From: Chitinophaga pendula
GTDB taxonomy: Bacteria; Bacteroidota; Bacteroidia; Chitinophagales; Chitinophagaceae
Direction: 5' to 3'
DNA: 64,000 nt
NCBI RefSeq assembly: GCF_020386615.1
Contig: NZ_CP077769.1
Location: 2,914,001-2,978,000, forward strand
The translations under genes and the position numbers were made by a program. The notes under the pieces are model-generated. The model was not told the origin of the DNA. It ran no database searches and saw only the letters and a list, made by a program, of their open reading frames with translations. Every line of letters starts with the position of its first letter. Within the stretch, counting starts at the first letter, position 1. Below, in pieces: positions 33,109 to 43,043 of this stretch.

Positions 33109-36100
33109 TCAAGCAAGTTCTACTATCACATCGTCCTGTTGTACCATCGCTCCTTCTTTCAGATGAATGCTCTTTATCACCGAATTACGTGTAGCAGTGA
33201 CAGTTGTTTCCATCTTCATCGCCTCGATGATGAACAAGGGCGTATTGGCGCGTACTTCCTCCCCCTGCTGCACCAGCACCTTCGACAGTTTACCCTGCAA
33301 CGGCGCTCCTATCTCCACTTCCGCATTGCTCACCTTCCGGTTCTCCGTTACCAGGCTGGCGGCCGCCTTATTCCTTACCTGCACCCGGCGCGTATAACCG
33401 TTCAACTCGAACACAACAGTAGACATACCGGCTTCATCGGCAGGAAGTATATACAGCAGCTTTACAATAATAGTTTTACCCTTGCTCAGCGTGATCAGGA
33501 TCTCCTCCCCCAGTTTCAGCCCGTAAAAGAATGCCGGCGTAGGGATCGCTTCCACATTACCATATATGCCCGCATGCTGATAATATTCGTCAAATACTTT
33601 CGGGAACATCTGGTAGCTCAGGTAGTCCAGGAACTCCGCCAGTGGATATTGCTGGCGGAAAGCAGCGAAATCCTCTTCAAAGTTCACCGCCGGTAAATGC
33701 TCGTTAGGACGCCCATTCAACGGTGGCGTATCTTTCAGCACGATGCGTTGCAAGGTAGCCGGAAAGCCGCCATACGGCACGCCGAGTTCTCCTTTGAAAA
33801 AGCCCGTCACCGAAGCCGGGAATGCCAGGTTACGCGTCTCATCCAGCACATCGGCCTTCGTCAGCCCGTTGGCCGTCATGAACAACGCCATATCACCCAC
33901 CACCTTCGAACTGGGGGTCACCTTCACAATATCGCCGAACAATTCGTTGACCACCGCATAGTTCTTTTTGATCGTCTCCAGCTTATCCCCCAACCCCAGC
34001 GACTCCGCCTGCTGCCGCAGATTGGAATACTGCCCGCCGGGGATCTCGTTCTCATAGATCTGTGCCGTACCGGCTTTCATATCCGATTCAAATGGATAAT
34101 AGAACTCCCGCACATCCTCCCAATAGTTGCTGTATTCATTCAGCGAAGAAAGGTTCATGGGCATACTCCGCTCATGACCTTCCAGTATCGCCACCAACGC
34201 ATTCAGGTTGGGCTGCGCTGTCAATCCGCTCAACGATGCGATGCTGGCATCCACGACATTGATACCGGCCTCTATCGCTTTCAGATAGGTAGCGGCCTGT
34301 ACCGAAGCAGTATCATGCGTATGCAGCACAATAGGCAGCTGTATCGCCTCCCGCAATGCGCCGATCAGCACCGTGGCGGCCTGCGGCTTCAGCAAACCGG
34401 CCATATCCTTGATGGCCAGCATATGTGCACCGGCATCCTCCAGCCGCTTGGCCAGGTCTATATAATATTGCAGCGTATATTTCTGGTTATCTTTTTTCAG
34501 GATGTCGCCGGTATAACTGATCGCCGCCTGCGCCAGCGCGGGGGTGTACTCCCGCACGAAGCGAATACTTGGCGCCATCGCTTCTACCCAGTTCAGCGAA
34601 TCGAATATGCGGAACACATCGATGCCATTCGCCGCCGACTCTTCGATGAACTTGGCGATCAGGTTTTCCGGGTAAGCAGAATATCCCACGGCATTAGACC
34701 CACGGAACAACATCTGCAACAACAGGTTGGGCATCGCCTTACGGATCTGCTGCAGGCGCCTCCACGGACATTCATGCAGGAACCGCATCGATACATCAAA
34801 GGTAGCACCACCCCATACTTCCATGGAGAACAGCTGCGGATTATGCCGGGCATATCCTTCGGCTACCGCCATGATATCTTTGGTACGCACACGGGTAGCC
34901 AGCAGGCTCTGATGCGCATCACGGTAAGTCGTATCGGTAAAGTATACCGGCTTTTCATCACGCAGCCACCTGGCGAAATCATCCCGCCCCAGTTTCTCCA
35001 GCTGTTGCTTGCTTCCCGGTGGTACTGGCGCCTGTGCATTGAAAGCTGGTATCTGCGGAACACGGAATTTCCTGGTGGCGTCTTTGACCTTCACATCCGG
35101 ATGACCATTCACCGTTACGTCTGCCAGGTACATGAGCGTACGGGTAGCCCGGTCGCGGATAGGCTCCAGCTTAAACAGCTCGGGGTATTGCTCCAGGAAC
35201 GCCACCGTACAATTACCGCGACGGAATACATCATGCGAGATCACATTCTCCAGAAAGCTGATATTGGTCTTCACCCCACGTATACGGAACTCCCGCAGCG
35301 TACGGTGCAAACGGCCGGCTGCCCCCGAAAGCGTACGCCCCCAGGCCGTCACCTTCACCAGCATACTGTCAAAGAAAGGCGAGATTTTCACCCCGGAATA
35401 AGTACTGCCCTCATCCAGGCGTATACCAAAACCACCAGCATTGCGATAAGCGATCACCGTACCATAGTCCGGCGTAAAGTTATTCTCCGGATCTTCCGTC
35501 GTGATACGGCATTGTATTGCAAAGCCATTCAGCCTCACATCCTCCTGCCCCTTCAGGAATATCTCCGGGTCAGACAGGCGATGGCCGCCGGCTATCAATA
35601 TCTGGCTGCGTACAATATCGATACCGGTCACCTCCTCCGTCACCGTATGCTCCACCTGTATACGTGGATTCACTTCGATGAAATACACCTTATGCTGACG
35701 GTCTACCAGGAACTCTACCGTTCCCACATTGTTATAGTTCACCTTATGCGCCAGCCGTAATGCGTATTCGTAGATCTCCTCCCGTGTTGCTAACGGCAGG
35801 TTAGGGCTGGGCGCGATCTCCACCACCTTCTGAAAACGACGTTGTACGGAACAGTCGCGCTCATACAGGTGCACGATATTGCCATAGTTGTCGCCCATCA
35901 GCTGCACTTCAATATGTTTGGGCTCTTCTATGAACTTCTCTATAAAGATAGTATCATCTCCAAAGGCCTTGCCGGCCTCACTTTTTGCCTCCGTAAATGC
36001 CTTTGTCAACGCCGCTTCATCCCGTACTACCCGCATCCCACGGCCACCACCACCGGCCGCCGCCTTCAACATCACCGGAAAGCCGATACGTTTGGCTTCC

Positions 36101-36561
36101 TGTAATGCCAGCGCTGCCGTCTCCAGCTTGATTTCACTATCTTCTATCAGCGGCACCCCCGCTTCTCTCGCCAGCATCTTAGCCGCCACCTTATCCCCCA
36201 ACTGTGCCATTACCTCCGGTGTCGGCCCTACGAATATGATCCCCTCCTCCCGGCAACGTCGGGCGAACTGTACATTCTCACTTAGAAAACCATATCCCGG
36301 ATGGATAGCATCCACCTCATACGCTTTCGCCAGGTGAATGATCGCCTCAATATCTAGGTACGGCTTCAACGGATCATCGTCTTTGCCAATCTGATAAGCC
36401 TCGTCCGCCTTGTAGCGGTGCAGAGAATAACGGTCCTCGTAAGTGAAAATAGCCACGGTGGGTATCCGCAGTTCCGCCGCGGCACGTAGTACCCGTACGG
36501 CAATCTCTCCTCTGTTTGCAACGAGTAGTTTCTGAATCTTCTTCAGTGTAATTGCTGACAT
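33109..36561 (-). CDS. pyc: pyruvate carboxylase
   Basis: It converts pyruvate, bicarbonate and ATP to oxaloacetate. The single 1150-aa chain has all modules in order: biotin carboxylase (about 1-460, KLLVANRGEIAVRVLRAA, AAAGGGGRGMRVV, IEVNPRIQVEHTVTEEVTG), HMGL-like carboxyltransferase (about 535-800, DTTYRDAHQSLLATRVR, HTHDTA), the conserved carboxylase region (about 825-1010) and a C-terminal biotinyl domain with IEAMKMET, biotin on Lys1116. The length is normal. It is anaplerotic and stands alone with its own 5' region. Confidence 0.97.
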   Translation of the reverse strand: MSAITLKKIQKLLVANRGEIAVRVLRAAAELRIPTVAIFTYEDRYSLHRYKADEAYQIGKDDDPLKPYLDIEAIIHLAKAYEVDAIHPGYGFLSENVQFARRCREEGIIFVGPTPEVMAQLGDKVAAKMLAREAGVPLIEDSEIKLETAALALQEAKRIGFPVMLKAAAGGGGRGMRVVRDEAALTKAFTEAKSEAGKAFGDDTIFIEKFIEEPKHIEVQLMGDNYGNIVHLYERDCSVQRRFQKVVEIAPSPNLPLATREEIYEYALRLAHKVNYNNVGTVEFLVDRQHKVYFIEVNPRIQVEHTVTEEVTGIDIVRSQILIAGGHRLSDPEIFLKGQEDVRLNGFAIQCRITTEDPENNFTPDYGTVIAYRNAGGFGIRLDEGSTYSGVKISPFFDSMLVKVTAWGRTLSGAAGRLHRTLREFRIRGVKTNISFLENVISHDVFRRGNCTVAFLEQYPELFKLEPIRDRATRTLMYLADVTVNGHPDVKVKDATRKFRVPQIPAFNAQAPVPPGSKQQLEKLGRDDFARWLRDEKPVYFTDTTYRDAHQSLLATRVRTKDIMAVAEGYARHNPQLFSMEVWGGATFDVSMRFLHECPWRRLQQIRKAMPNLLLQMLFRGSNAVGYSAYPENLIAKFIEESAANGIDVFRIFDSLNWVEAMAPSIRFVREYTPALAQAAISYTGDILKKDNQKYTLQYYIDLAKRLEDAGAHMLAIKDMAGLLKPQAATVLIGALREAIQLPIVLHTHDTASVQAATYLKAIEAGINVVDASIASLSGLTAQPNLNALVAILEGHERSMPMNLSSLNEYSNYWEDVREFYYPFESDMKAGTAQIYENEIPGGQYSNLRQQAESLGLGDKLETIKKNYAVVNELFGDIVKVTPSSKVVGDMALFMTANGLTKADVLDETRNLAFPASVTGFFKGELGVPYGGFPATLQRIVLKDTPPLNGRPNEHLPAVNFEEDFAAFRQQYPLAEFLDYLSYQMFPKVFDEYYQHAGIYGNVEAIPTPAFFYGLKLGEEILITLSKGKTIIVKLLYILPADEAGMSTVVFELNGYTRRVQVRNKAAASLVTENRKVSNAEVEIGAPLQGKLSKVLVQQGEEVRANTPLFIIEAMKMETTVTATRNSVIKSIHLKEGAMVQQDDVIVELA

Positions 36562-36856
36562 AACTGTGAAATAAATATGGGATTATGCTAAAATAGTATG
36601 CTAAAAGAATAGAAACGCAGACTGGTTCCTGACAATAAAAATAGTAAAAGAAGCCTTGTTTTTGTTAGACCATTACTAATAATATCTGTGATTTATTAAA
36701 CATCACCCAACTAAATATCCGCTAAAAGCTTGTTTGTTCAAATATAGAATTAATCAAAATATAACAAGGAGGAGTTGGTGTGCTAAACGATTAGCAAATA
36801 CCCTGCAGACTGATACAACTTTACCACTTTACAAATTTTCGCCTTTAATTTGCAAC

Positions 36857-37768
36857 ATGTGGAGCTCCTATCTCAATGGCTTTAAGACTTATCTGCAACT
36901 CGAACGTTCGCTCTCTGCCCATTCCATCGCCGCTTATCTGCACGATATAGAAAAACTCATCCAATACCTCGATAGTACGAAAGCGTCCTCGCTGTCTCCT
37001 ACGCAGGTCACCTTATCGCACCTGCAAGGTTGTGTGCAATGGATTGCGGAACTGGGGATGACCGCCACTTCACAAGCGCGTATCATTTCCGGCATCAAAG
37101 CATTCTACAAATACCTGCTGCTGGAAAATATCATCACCGAAGATCCTACCCAGTTGCTGGAAGCTCCCAAGACCTCCCGCAAGCTGCCGGATGTGCTGAG
37201 TTTCGAAGAGATAGAACAGATCATCGGTTGTATCAAAGCAGGTACCCCGGAAGGGCAACGTAACCGTGCTATCCTGGAAACCATGTACAGCTGCGGACTG
37301 CGCGTGAGCGAGGTCATAGCCCTCAAAATATCACAGCTGCATTTCGATGCCGGCTTCATACGGGTAGTGGGTAAAGGAGATAAAGAACGGCTCGTACCTA
37401 TCGGTAGCGCCGCTATCAAGTATATCAATATCTATAAAGACGAGGTAAGGGTACATATGCCGATCAAAAAAGGACAGGAAGATTTCCTCTTCCTCAACCG
37501 CAGAGGCAGCGCCCTAAGCCGTATCATGATCTTCCTCGTGATCAAGGAGCTGGCAGCTGCTGCCGGCATCAATAAGCAGGTATCTCCGCATACCTTCCGC
37601 CACTCCTTCGCCACCCACCTGGTAGAAGGCGGCGCCGACCTGCGGGCCGTCCAGGAAATGTTAGGCCATGAAAGCATCACCACCACTGAGATATATACCC
37701 ACCTCGACCGGGAATACCTGCGCGATACCTTGCAGCGTTTCCATCCGGGATTCAGGACTTCTTCATAA
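36857..37768 (+). CDS. xerD: site-specific tyrosine recombinase XerD
   Basis: From ATG 36857 (MWSSYLNGFKTYLQLERSLS) the 303-aa product has the SAM-like core-binding domain and the catalytic domain with Arg149 (SCGLRVSEV), Lys near 174 (GKGDKE), His245 and Arg248 (HTFRHSF), His271 (LGHES) and Tyr280 (TTEIYTHL). The set is complete. The length and similarity fit housekeeping XerD, which resolves chromosome dimers at dif with XerC. The upstream in-frame start at 36734 adds unlikely sequence. No dif site or mobile-element context was seen here. Confidence 0.92.
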   Translation: MWSSYLNGFKTYLQLERSLSAHSIAAYLHDIEKLIQYLDSTKASSLSPTQVTLSHLQGCVQWIAELGMTATSQARIISGIKAFYKYLLLENIITEDPTQLLEAPKTSRKLPDVLSFEEIEQIIGCIKAGTPEGQRNRAILETMYSCGLRVSEVIALKISQLHFDAGFIRVVGKGDKERLVPIGSAAIKYINIYKDEVRVHMPIKKGQEDFLFLNRRGSALSRIMIFLVIKELAAAAGINKQVSPHTFRHSFATHLVEGGADLRAVQEMLGHESITTTEIYTHLDREYLRDTLQRFHPGFRTSS

Positions 37769-37793
37769 GATACTTCGCTATTTAAAACGGCAC

Positions 37794-37834
37794 AAAACAG
37801 CAAGGCAGCCATGATGCGGCTGCCTTGCTGTTTT
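37794..37834. terminator. bidirectional terminator between xerD and susD
   Basis: A perfect 17-bp stem (AAAACAGCAAGGCAGCC at 37794-37810, complement at 37818-37834) with a 7-nt loop, bounded by A and T tracts. It serves both convergent genes. Confidence 0.88.
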
Positions 37835-37855
37835 AACACTTGATACTGACTGTTA

Positions 37856-39490
37856 TCAATCGTACCCTTCGTTCTGCTGCAGGTTCTTATTGATGTTACG
37901 CTGGTTCCTCGGTATGGGGAACAGCTGACGATAAGGCTGCGTAGGCTGGTGATCCCACCAGATGCCTGTGCTGAACTTACCGGCGCGCATCAGGTCCTGA
38001 CGACGGAAGCCTTCGAATATGAATTCACGGCCACGCTCTGCCAGCAGTTCATCTATAGTAAGCGTAGTGGTCGTATAGGCTTTCGTTGCCCAATCTTCCG
38101 GCGTGAACGCCCGCTGACGTACCGCATTCACCAGGTTCACCGCCTCCTGGGTAGCGATGCCGCCACTCTTACGCATGATCGCTTCTGCCTTGGCAAAGTA
38201 GATCCAGCTAAGACGGTATACTGCCCAGTCCGTGCTGTTATAGTTCTTGTCGGTAGTGGGCCCGAGTTTATATTTGTTGAACCTCACGCCACTGTTCTCC
38301 TCCCCCTGTGTCATATCAGACACCGTACTGTTCTGTTTGTTCTTGCGGATATTATCCACGAACACCAGCTGCTCGTCTTTGTATTCATTATTACCTGTAC
38401 AAATCACCGGTTGCGTAGGGTTGTCGTAACGCCACATAGGACCTGCGAGTATCCATTCCTTCTTCCGCTTGTCCGCATTGTCAAAAGTGGTGTATACACC
38501 CGGGATGATCACGACGCCGTCATTACCGGTACGGTTACCACCGTAGATCTTGTCCTGGTCGAAGTGATAGAAATCACCAGGCCATTGCGGCTGGAAGTTG
38601 GATATCTGGAATTCATAGGCGATCTGGAACAGGATCTCTTTGGATTCGAAGTTAGTAGGTTTGTAGGTATCTATCAGGTTAGCATCGAGCTGGGCAGCGC
38701 CATTAAGGCCACCCGCTTGTCCGTTTATCAGCTTGTCGGCTGCTGCGATACAGTCATCCCAACGAGGCGTACCACTCCATTTTTCGGCATTGAGGTACAG
38801 CTCTGTCAGCATAGCATAACCACCAGCCTGTGTCATACGGCCCAGCATAGCGCGGGAAAGTAAAGGCGCTTTGTCGATACATTCCTTGATCTCTTTCTCG
38901 ATGAAATTGAATACATCCTTTCTGGGCGCAGTCGGCGGACTGGCAGGCTCACCGATCTTCGTTACGATAGGAATGTTACCATACAGATCCAGCAGTTTAA
39001 TATAGTGGAATGCACGCAGCAGGCGCAGCTCTGCGATATAAGCATCCTTCTCCTGCTGGGTAATACCCATCTGGGTGTTACTGCGTTTTTCCAGGTTCTG
39101 GATAGGGTCTGTACAAAGCCCTAATCCCCACCACATCAATCTCCATGCACCGGTTACAAAATCATCATCGGGTGTCCAGCTGTGATAGTGCAGGCGTAAC
39201 CATTTACCACCATCCTGTCCGTGCCTTCCTTTCACAGGCCATGCCAGTTGGTCGGCAGACAGTTCGCTGAGGCGCCACCAGCCATCCTGGCCGGGTGTCG
39301 CCCAGGCATTAGCATGAGTATACGGCCTTAATACAGCCGACAATACCTCGTTCTTGTTATTATAGAAGTTATCAGTCACCACCTGGTCATAAGGCGTTTC
39401 CTGAAGTTTTTTGGCACAGCTGCTGGCCAGGAACAGCGGTAAACCTATTATTATTGCAGTAGTTATCTTTCTTAATGTTTGCATGGTCAT
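37856..39490 (-). CDS. SusD/RagB-family outer-membrane lipoprotein
   Basis: A 544-aa lipoprotein (IIIGLPLFLASSCAKKLQ, lipobox Cys) with the SusD architecture: an N-terminal SusD-like region (ETPYDQVVTDNFYNN, LRLLRAFHYIKLLDLYGNIPIV, the TPR scaffold) and the C-terminal RagB domain (LLAERGREFIFEGFRRQDLMR, FPIPRNQRNINKNLQQNEGY). It sits on the cell surface as the lid of the SusC channel and binds the transported ligand, usually a glycan or peptide. It is encoded 6 bp after the susC-like gene. No degradative enzyme lies in the same operon, so the ligand is unknown. Confidence 0.95.
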   Translation of the reverse strand: MTMQTLRKITTAIIIGLPLFLASSCAKKLQETPYDQVVTDNFYNNKNEVLSAVLRPYTHANAWATPGQDGWWRLSELSADQLAWPVKGRHGQDGGKWLRLHYHSWTPDDDFVTGAWRLMWWGLGLCTDPIQNLEKRSNTQMGITQQEKDAYIAELRLLRAFHYIKLLDLYGNIPIVTKIGEPASPPTAPRKDVFNFIEKEIKECIDKAPLLSRAMLGRMTQAGGYAMLTELYLNAEKWSGTPRWDDCIAAADKLINGQAGGLNGAAQLDANLIDTYKPTNFESKEILFQIAYEFQISNFQPQWPGDFYHFDQDKIYGGNRTGNDGVVIIPGVYTTFDNADKRKKEWILAGPMWRYDNPTQPVICTGNNEYKDEQLVFVDNIRKNKQNSTVSDMTQGEENSGVRFNKYKLGPTTDKNYNSTDWAVYRLSWIYFAKAEAIMRKSGGIATQEAVNLVNAVRQRAFTPEDWATKAYTTTTLTIDELLAERGREFIFEGFRRQDLMRAGKFSTGIWWDHQPTQPYRQLFPIPRNQRNINKNLQQNEGYD

Positions 39491-39496
39491 CAGTTT

Positions 39497-42466
39497 TTAG
39501 AATCCAACATTCAGTCCTATCATAAAAGAGCGTGTGCTGATATAAGGGCTGCGGTTGTCAGCAGTATTCAGCGCATCGATACCTGGGTTCAGGCCTGTAT
39601 CCCTGATGAAATCAGGATCGTTGCCGCTATATCCGGTGATGGTAAACAGGTTACCACCCGTTACATATACCCGCAGGTTGCGGATGATCGGCGTGTTTTT
39701 GAAACTGAAATTATATCCCAGGGTGATCTCGTCTATTTTCACGTGGTCGCCTTTCTCCAGGTAGTAATCAGAGTACTGATAAGTATCATTCAGCTTCGCA
39801 TGTTTGGTAAATGCAGTACGGAGTACGTTGTTAGGTACCGCTACTTTGTTACCATATGCCAGCTCCATCGTGTTCAGTATCTTATAGCCGAATTTGCCTC
39901 TCATGAAGATGCGCAGATCCAGGTTTTTATAATGGAAAGTGTTGGTGAGTGAAGCGTAGAACTTGGGAATAGCATTACCCAATACCACGTGATCCTGTTG
40001 AGAGTTGATCTTGTCGAATGTTACTTTTGAGCCATCTTTTTTGTAGAACAGCCATTTGCCATCGTCAGTAAATCCGGCAAAACGTTTACCATAGAAGTTA
40101 CCCAGTCTTTCCCCTTCATTGGTACGGATAGCATTACCTAATGCGCCGGCGCCGCCAATATCACCATAGGTTTTGAAGTCCAGTTTGTAGAGATCGTTGG
40201 AGAATTTATCCAGACGGGTGTTGTTGGTGCTCGCCGCGAGATCTACGTTCCAGGTAAAGTTTTTGTTGGTCACAGGGATACCACTCAGTGTCAGTTCCAC
40301 ACCGCGGGCAGAGATAGAACCAACGTTCACATATATAGATTCTCTGATGAACGGAGGTTGCTGAGAGGTAAATGTTTCCAGCAGGTCTTCTGTCGTACGT
40401 TTGTATACATCTATCGCACCGCTCAACCGGCCTTTGAACAGGCTAAAGTCCACCCCTATGTTCCATTCTTTTTTCTTTTCCCATCTCAGGTCCGGGTTGG
40501 GGTTACGGTTAGGACCATACGTTTGTCTCCAGAAACCATCTGGATAGATGTAGTTACCACCGGTGCCCATGGTTACCAGGGAGGCGTAGTTGGCGATACC
40601 GGAGTTACCGGTGATGCCGTAACCTACTCTCAGTTTCAATGCATCTACCACGGGTACCATGTTCATGAAACGTTCTTCTTTAATATTCCAACCCGCGGAT
40701 ACGGCCGGGAAGTTTCCCCATTTGTTGTTGGCACCGAAACGGGAAGAACCTTCTCTACGGAATATGACCTGCGCCATGTATTTATTCTTATAGGCATAGT
40801 TCACTCTTCCGAAAAATGCAATCAGCGTGTTATCATTCTTATAAGAGTTCATACCTGCTTTACCCTCGGTCAGTTTGGAGCCGGCATCCAGTTTATTCTC
40901 CTGGAATACGTCGTTGAGGAAACCCCAGTTGTTGGCGTTAAAGCCCTGTTCTACGCCATAGCGGTAGCTATAACCAGTGATAGCGGTCAGGTTATGATCT
41001 TTAGCGATGGTCGTTACATACTCCAGGGTAGGTTCTACAGCGTAGTTCACTTTCAGCTCTGTATTCTGGGAGGCGTAGCCGGAAGAGTCGTAGTTCTCTT
41101 TGGAGGACTCGGATTTCTGCAGGCGGTAGGCGCCATCCAGCCAGCTATCGCGTTGTACGGAAGCGAAGATGGAGGCTTTCAGTCCTTTGATGATTTCCAG
41201 TCCCAGTTTGGCGTCACCGGAGGTGGTTTGTTGCTGTCGGCGATTGGTTTCCTGAGACAGGCGAGCCAGTTCGTTGGTACCATTCCGTTCGAACAGCCAG
41301 GAGCCATCCGGATTGTAGGGAGAGGTGGTGGGGTTGGCAGTGAGGTAGCCTTCCCATCCGCCGCCGCCCAGCATGTTGGCTTTGTTGAAGTTGGTGGTCA
41401 GGTTGAGCTGAAGGCTGAGGCGGTCTTGCAGGCCACGGCTGGTAATGCTGACACGGCCACCATACTGCTGGCGGGCATTTTCTTTGGCAATACCCTGGAG
41501 ATCCTGGTAGTACAGGCTTACGCGATAGGTGCTTTTGTCGTTACCACCGGAGAAAGCCAGGTTATGGTTCTGTGTGAGGTTAGCGTGGTTGATGAGCAGA
41601 TCGAGGAAGTCGGTACGGTTGCCACGGTCTGTTGTTTTGATCTCTCCGGAGGCAATTTTAGCTGCAAATTCTTCCCCGGTCAGGAACTTAGGTCTGCGTT
41701 GTACGTATTCCTTGCGGATATAGGAAGCATAGTCTACTTTCATAGGACCTGAGCGGCCACGTTTGGTGGTGATGAGGATAACGCCACCATTAGCCTGTGT
41801 ACCGTAGATAGCAGCTGCAGAGCCATCTTTCAGAACGTCGATGGAAGCGACATCATCCTGCTGCAGCAGGTCCAGGTTACCACCCGGTATCCCATCGATT
41901 ACGATCAGTGGAGAGATGCTACCGGTGAGGGAGGTAGCGCCCCGCAACTGGATGGCAACACCGGAGTTCGGGTTGGTACCGGAGGTGCGGGTGATGGCGA
42001 GGCCCGCTACCTTACCCTGGATGAGGTCCAGTGCGTTACGTGCACCTCCCTGACGGAAGTCTTCTGCTTTTACGGAGGTAACGGCAGAGGTTACTTCGGA
42101 TTTCTTTTGTGTGCCATAGCCGACTACGACTACGTCTTGCAGGGATTTAACATCTGCTACCAATGCTACGTTGATGGTGCCGGCGCTGGCAACGGCGCGT
42201 TCCAATTGCTGATAGCCGACGAAGGAGAATATGATGGTGTTTCCATCTGCCGGGACGGTCAGCCGATAGGAGCCATCGGCGCCTGTTTGTGTACCTGTCT
42301 TGCCATTTTTGACCTGTACGGTAACGCCCGGCAGCGGGCTGTTATCCTGTGAGTCGGTCACCTTGCCGGTGATGACTTTCGACTGTGCGTAAATGGATAA
42401 TGCCAGCAACAGCCAGACACTACTTTGCGCGCACACTTTAAAAAGAAAAAGTGTAGTTTTCTTCAT
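39497..42466 (-). CDS. SusC/RagA-family TonB-dependent transporter
   Basis: The 989-aa protein has a signal peptide, a carboxypeptidase-like plug extension (ITGKVTDSQDNSPLPGVTVQVK, about 33-110), the TonB box/plug (VVVVGYGTQKKSEVTSAV, the family motif GYG) and a 22-strand barrel ending TRSFMIGLNVGF. It lacks an STN domain, so it is not expected to signal to a FecR/ECF pair, unlike the second SusC here. A LacI-type operator candidate lies 103 bp upstream (42569-42588), suggesting one-component control. Confidence 0.95.
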   Translation of the reverse strand: MKKTTLFLFKVCAQSSVWLLLALSIYAQSKVITGKVTDSQDNSPLPGVTVQVKNGKTGTQTGADGSYRLTVPADGNTIIFSFVGYQQLERAVASAGTINVALVADVKSLQDVVVVGYGTQKKSEVTSAVTSVKAEDFRQGGARNALDLIQGKVAGLAITRTSGTNPNSGVAIQLRGATSLTGSISPLIVIDGIPGGNLDLLQQDDVASIDVLKDGSAAAIYGTQANGGVILITTKRGRSGPMKVDYASYIRKEYVQRRPKFLTGEEFAAKIASGEIKTTDRGNRTDFLDLLINHANLTQNHNLAFSGGNDKSTYRVSLYYQDLQGIAKENARQQYGGRVSITSRGLQDRLSLQLNLTTNFNKANMLGGGGWEGYLTANPTTSPYNPDGSWLFERNGTNELARLSQETNRRQQQTTSGDAKLGLEIIKGLKASIFASVQRDSWLDGAYRLQKSESSKENYDSSGYASQNTELKVNYAVEPTLEYVTTIAKDHNLTAITGYSYRYGVEQGFNANNWGFLNDVFQENKLDAGSKLTEGKAGMNSYKNDNTLIAFFGRVNYAYKNKYMAQVIFRREGSSRFGANNKWGNFPAVSAGWNIKEERFMNMVPVVDALKLRVGYGITGNSGIANYASLVTMGTGGNYIYPDGFWRQTYGPNRNPNPDLRWEKKKEWNIGVDFSLFKGRLSGAIDVYKRTTEDLLETFTSQQPPFIRESIYVNVGSISARGVELTLSGIPVTNKNFTWNVDLAASTNNTRLDKFSNDLYKLDFKTYGDIGGAGALGNAIRTNEGERLGNFYGKRFAGFTDDGKWLFYKKDGSKVTFDKINSQQDHVVLGNAIPKFYASLTNTFHYKNLDLRIFMRGKFGYKILNTMELAYGNKVAVPNNVLRTAFTKHAKLNDTYQYSDYYLEKGDHVKIDEITLGYNFSFKNTPIIRNLRVYVTGGNLFTITGYSGNDPDFIRDTGLNPGIDALNTADNRSPYISTRSFMIGLNVGF

Positions 42467-42568
42467 ATTAGTTGATTTTGGTTATCCTAAAATGTAGGGA
42501 GTAGCAAGGCAGGCCTGGACGCTGCGGTGCTAACGTGGAATATGCACTTCAATGTTCAATAGTATGGA

Positions 42569-42588
42569 TTGCAAAAACGTTTTAGCAA
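42569..42588. promoter_or_regulatory. LacI/GalR-type operator candidate upstream of susC
   Basis: TTGCAAAAACGTTTTAGCAA is a 20-bp near-perfect palindrome around a central CG, with 9 of 10 half-site positions complementary. The AAAACGTTTT core and flanking GC are typical of LacI-family operators. LacI regulators are known to control some SusC/SusD loci; no lacI gene is in the window. Confidence 0.55.
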
Positions 42589-42921
42589 CCGCTACTTAAA
42601 AAAGATCCTGTGCGTGGGATCCTCTGTTGTGATGGAAAAACGGTGTTTTTTTGTTGATGTTGTGACGATCAGTTCATAGTTCGCAAGTAAGATTAATTGG
42701 TTAATGGTTGATAATAATAATTCTGCTGGATAATAAGTTGGTGATGTTGAGCTAGAATACAAGCAACATTTGACGAATTGATTTTGATGAATTTATAACC
42801 CTTATTGTGCTATTGGTGCGTTAAAAATAGATAAGTTTTTTTCGTATCAAAACTGCTGCTATAAATTTATCCTGATTAGGTAATTATTCCCTAATCAATA
42901 GTCAAAAAAAGATCAGAGCGT

Positions 42922-42929
42922 TAGGTTTG
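42922..42929 (+). promoter_or_regulatory. -7 element upstream of the small peptide gene
   Basis: TAGGTTTG matches TAnnTTTG on the plus strand, about 114 bp before the ATG of the 48-aa peptide. It supports independent expression of that gene. No good -33 element was found. Confidence 0.45.
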
Positions 42930-43043
42930 CAGATGGGAAATGGGTATTTTGGTCCTGCCACTGCTGGCCAGCTGCAGTTTAGTTGCAGGACTATTGGCTA
43001 GCTTTAGTTTTTTACCTGTGCCCAACAAGCTCAAACTAACTCT

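Larger units (their letters stand above)
42467..43043. other. regulatory gap upstream of susC and the small peptide gene
   Basis: 577 bp without a gene. It holds the operator candidate at 42569-42588 for the minus-strand susC, a plus-strand -7 element at 42922-42929 for the small peptide, and an imperfect repeat (TGGCCAGCTGCAGTTTAGTT and TGGCTAGCTTTAGTTTTTT) near 42970-43012. Confidence 0.5.

Noticed and set aside
33697..35760. 687-codon open frame on the plus strand inside pyruvate carboxylase
   Set aside because: It lies opposite a fully conserved enzyme and its translation (rich in His, Arg, Gln) has no family features; codon bias of the real gene explains it.
36857..37768. Phage or integron integrase
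   Set aside because: Length, motifs and chromosomal context fit housekeeping XerD; no attachment sites, excisionase or phage genes are nearby.
40358..41752. 464-codon open frame on the plus strand inside the susC gene
   Set aside because: Antisense shadow; the minus strand encodes a complete TonB-dependent transporter.
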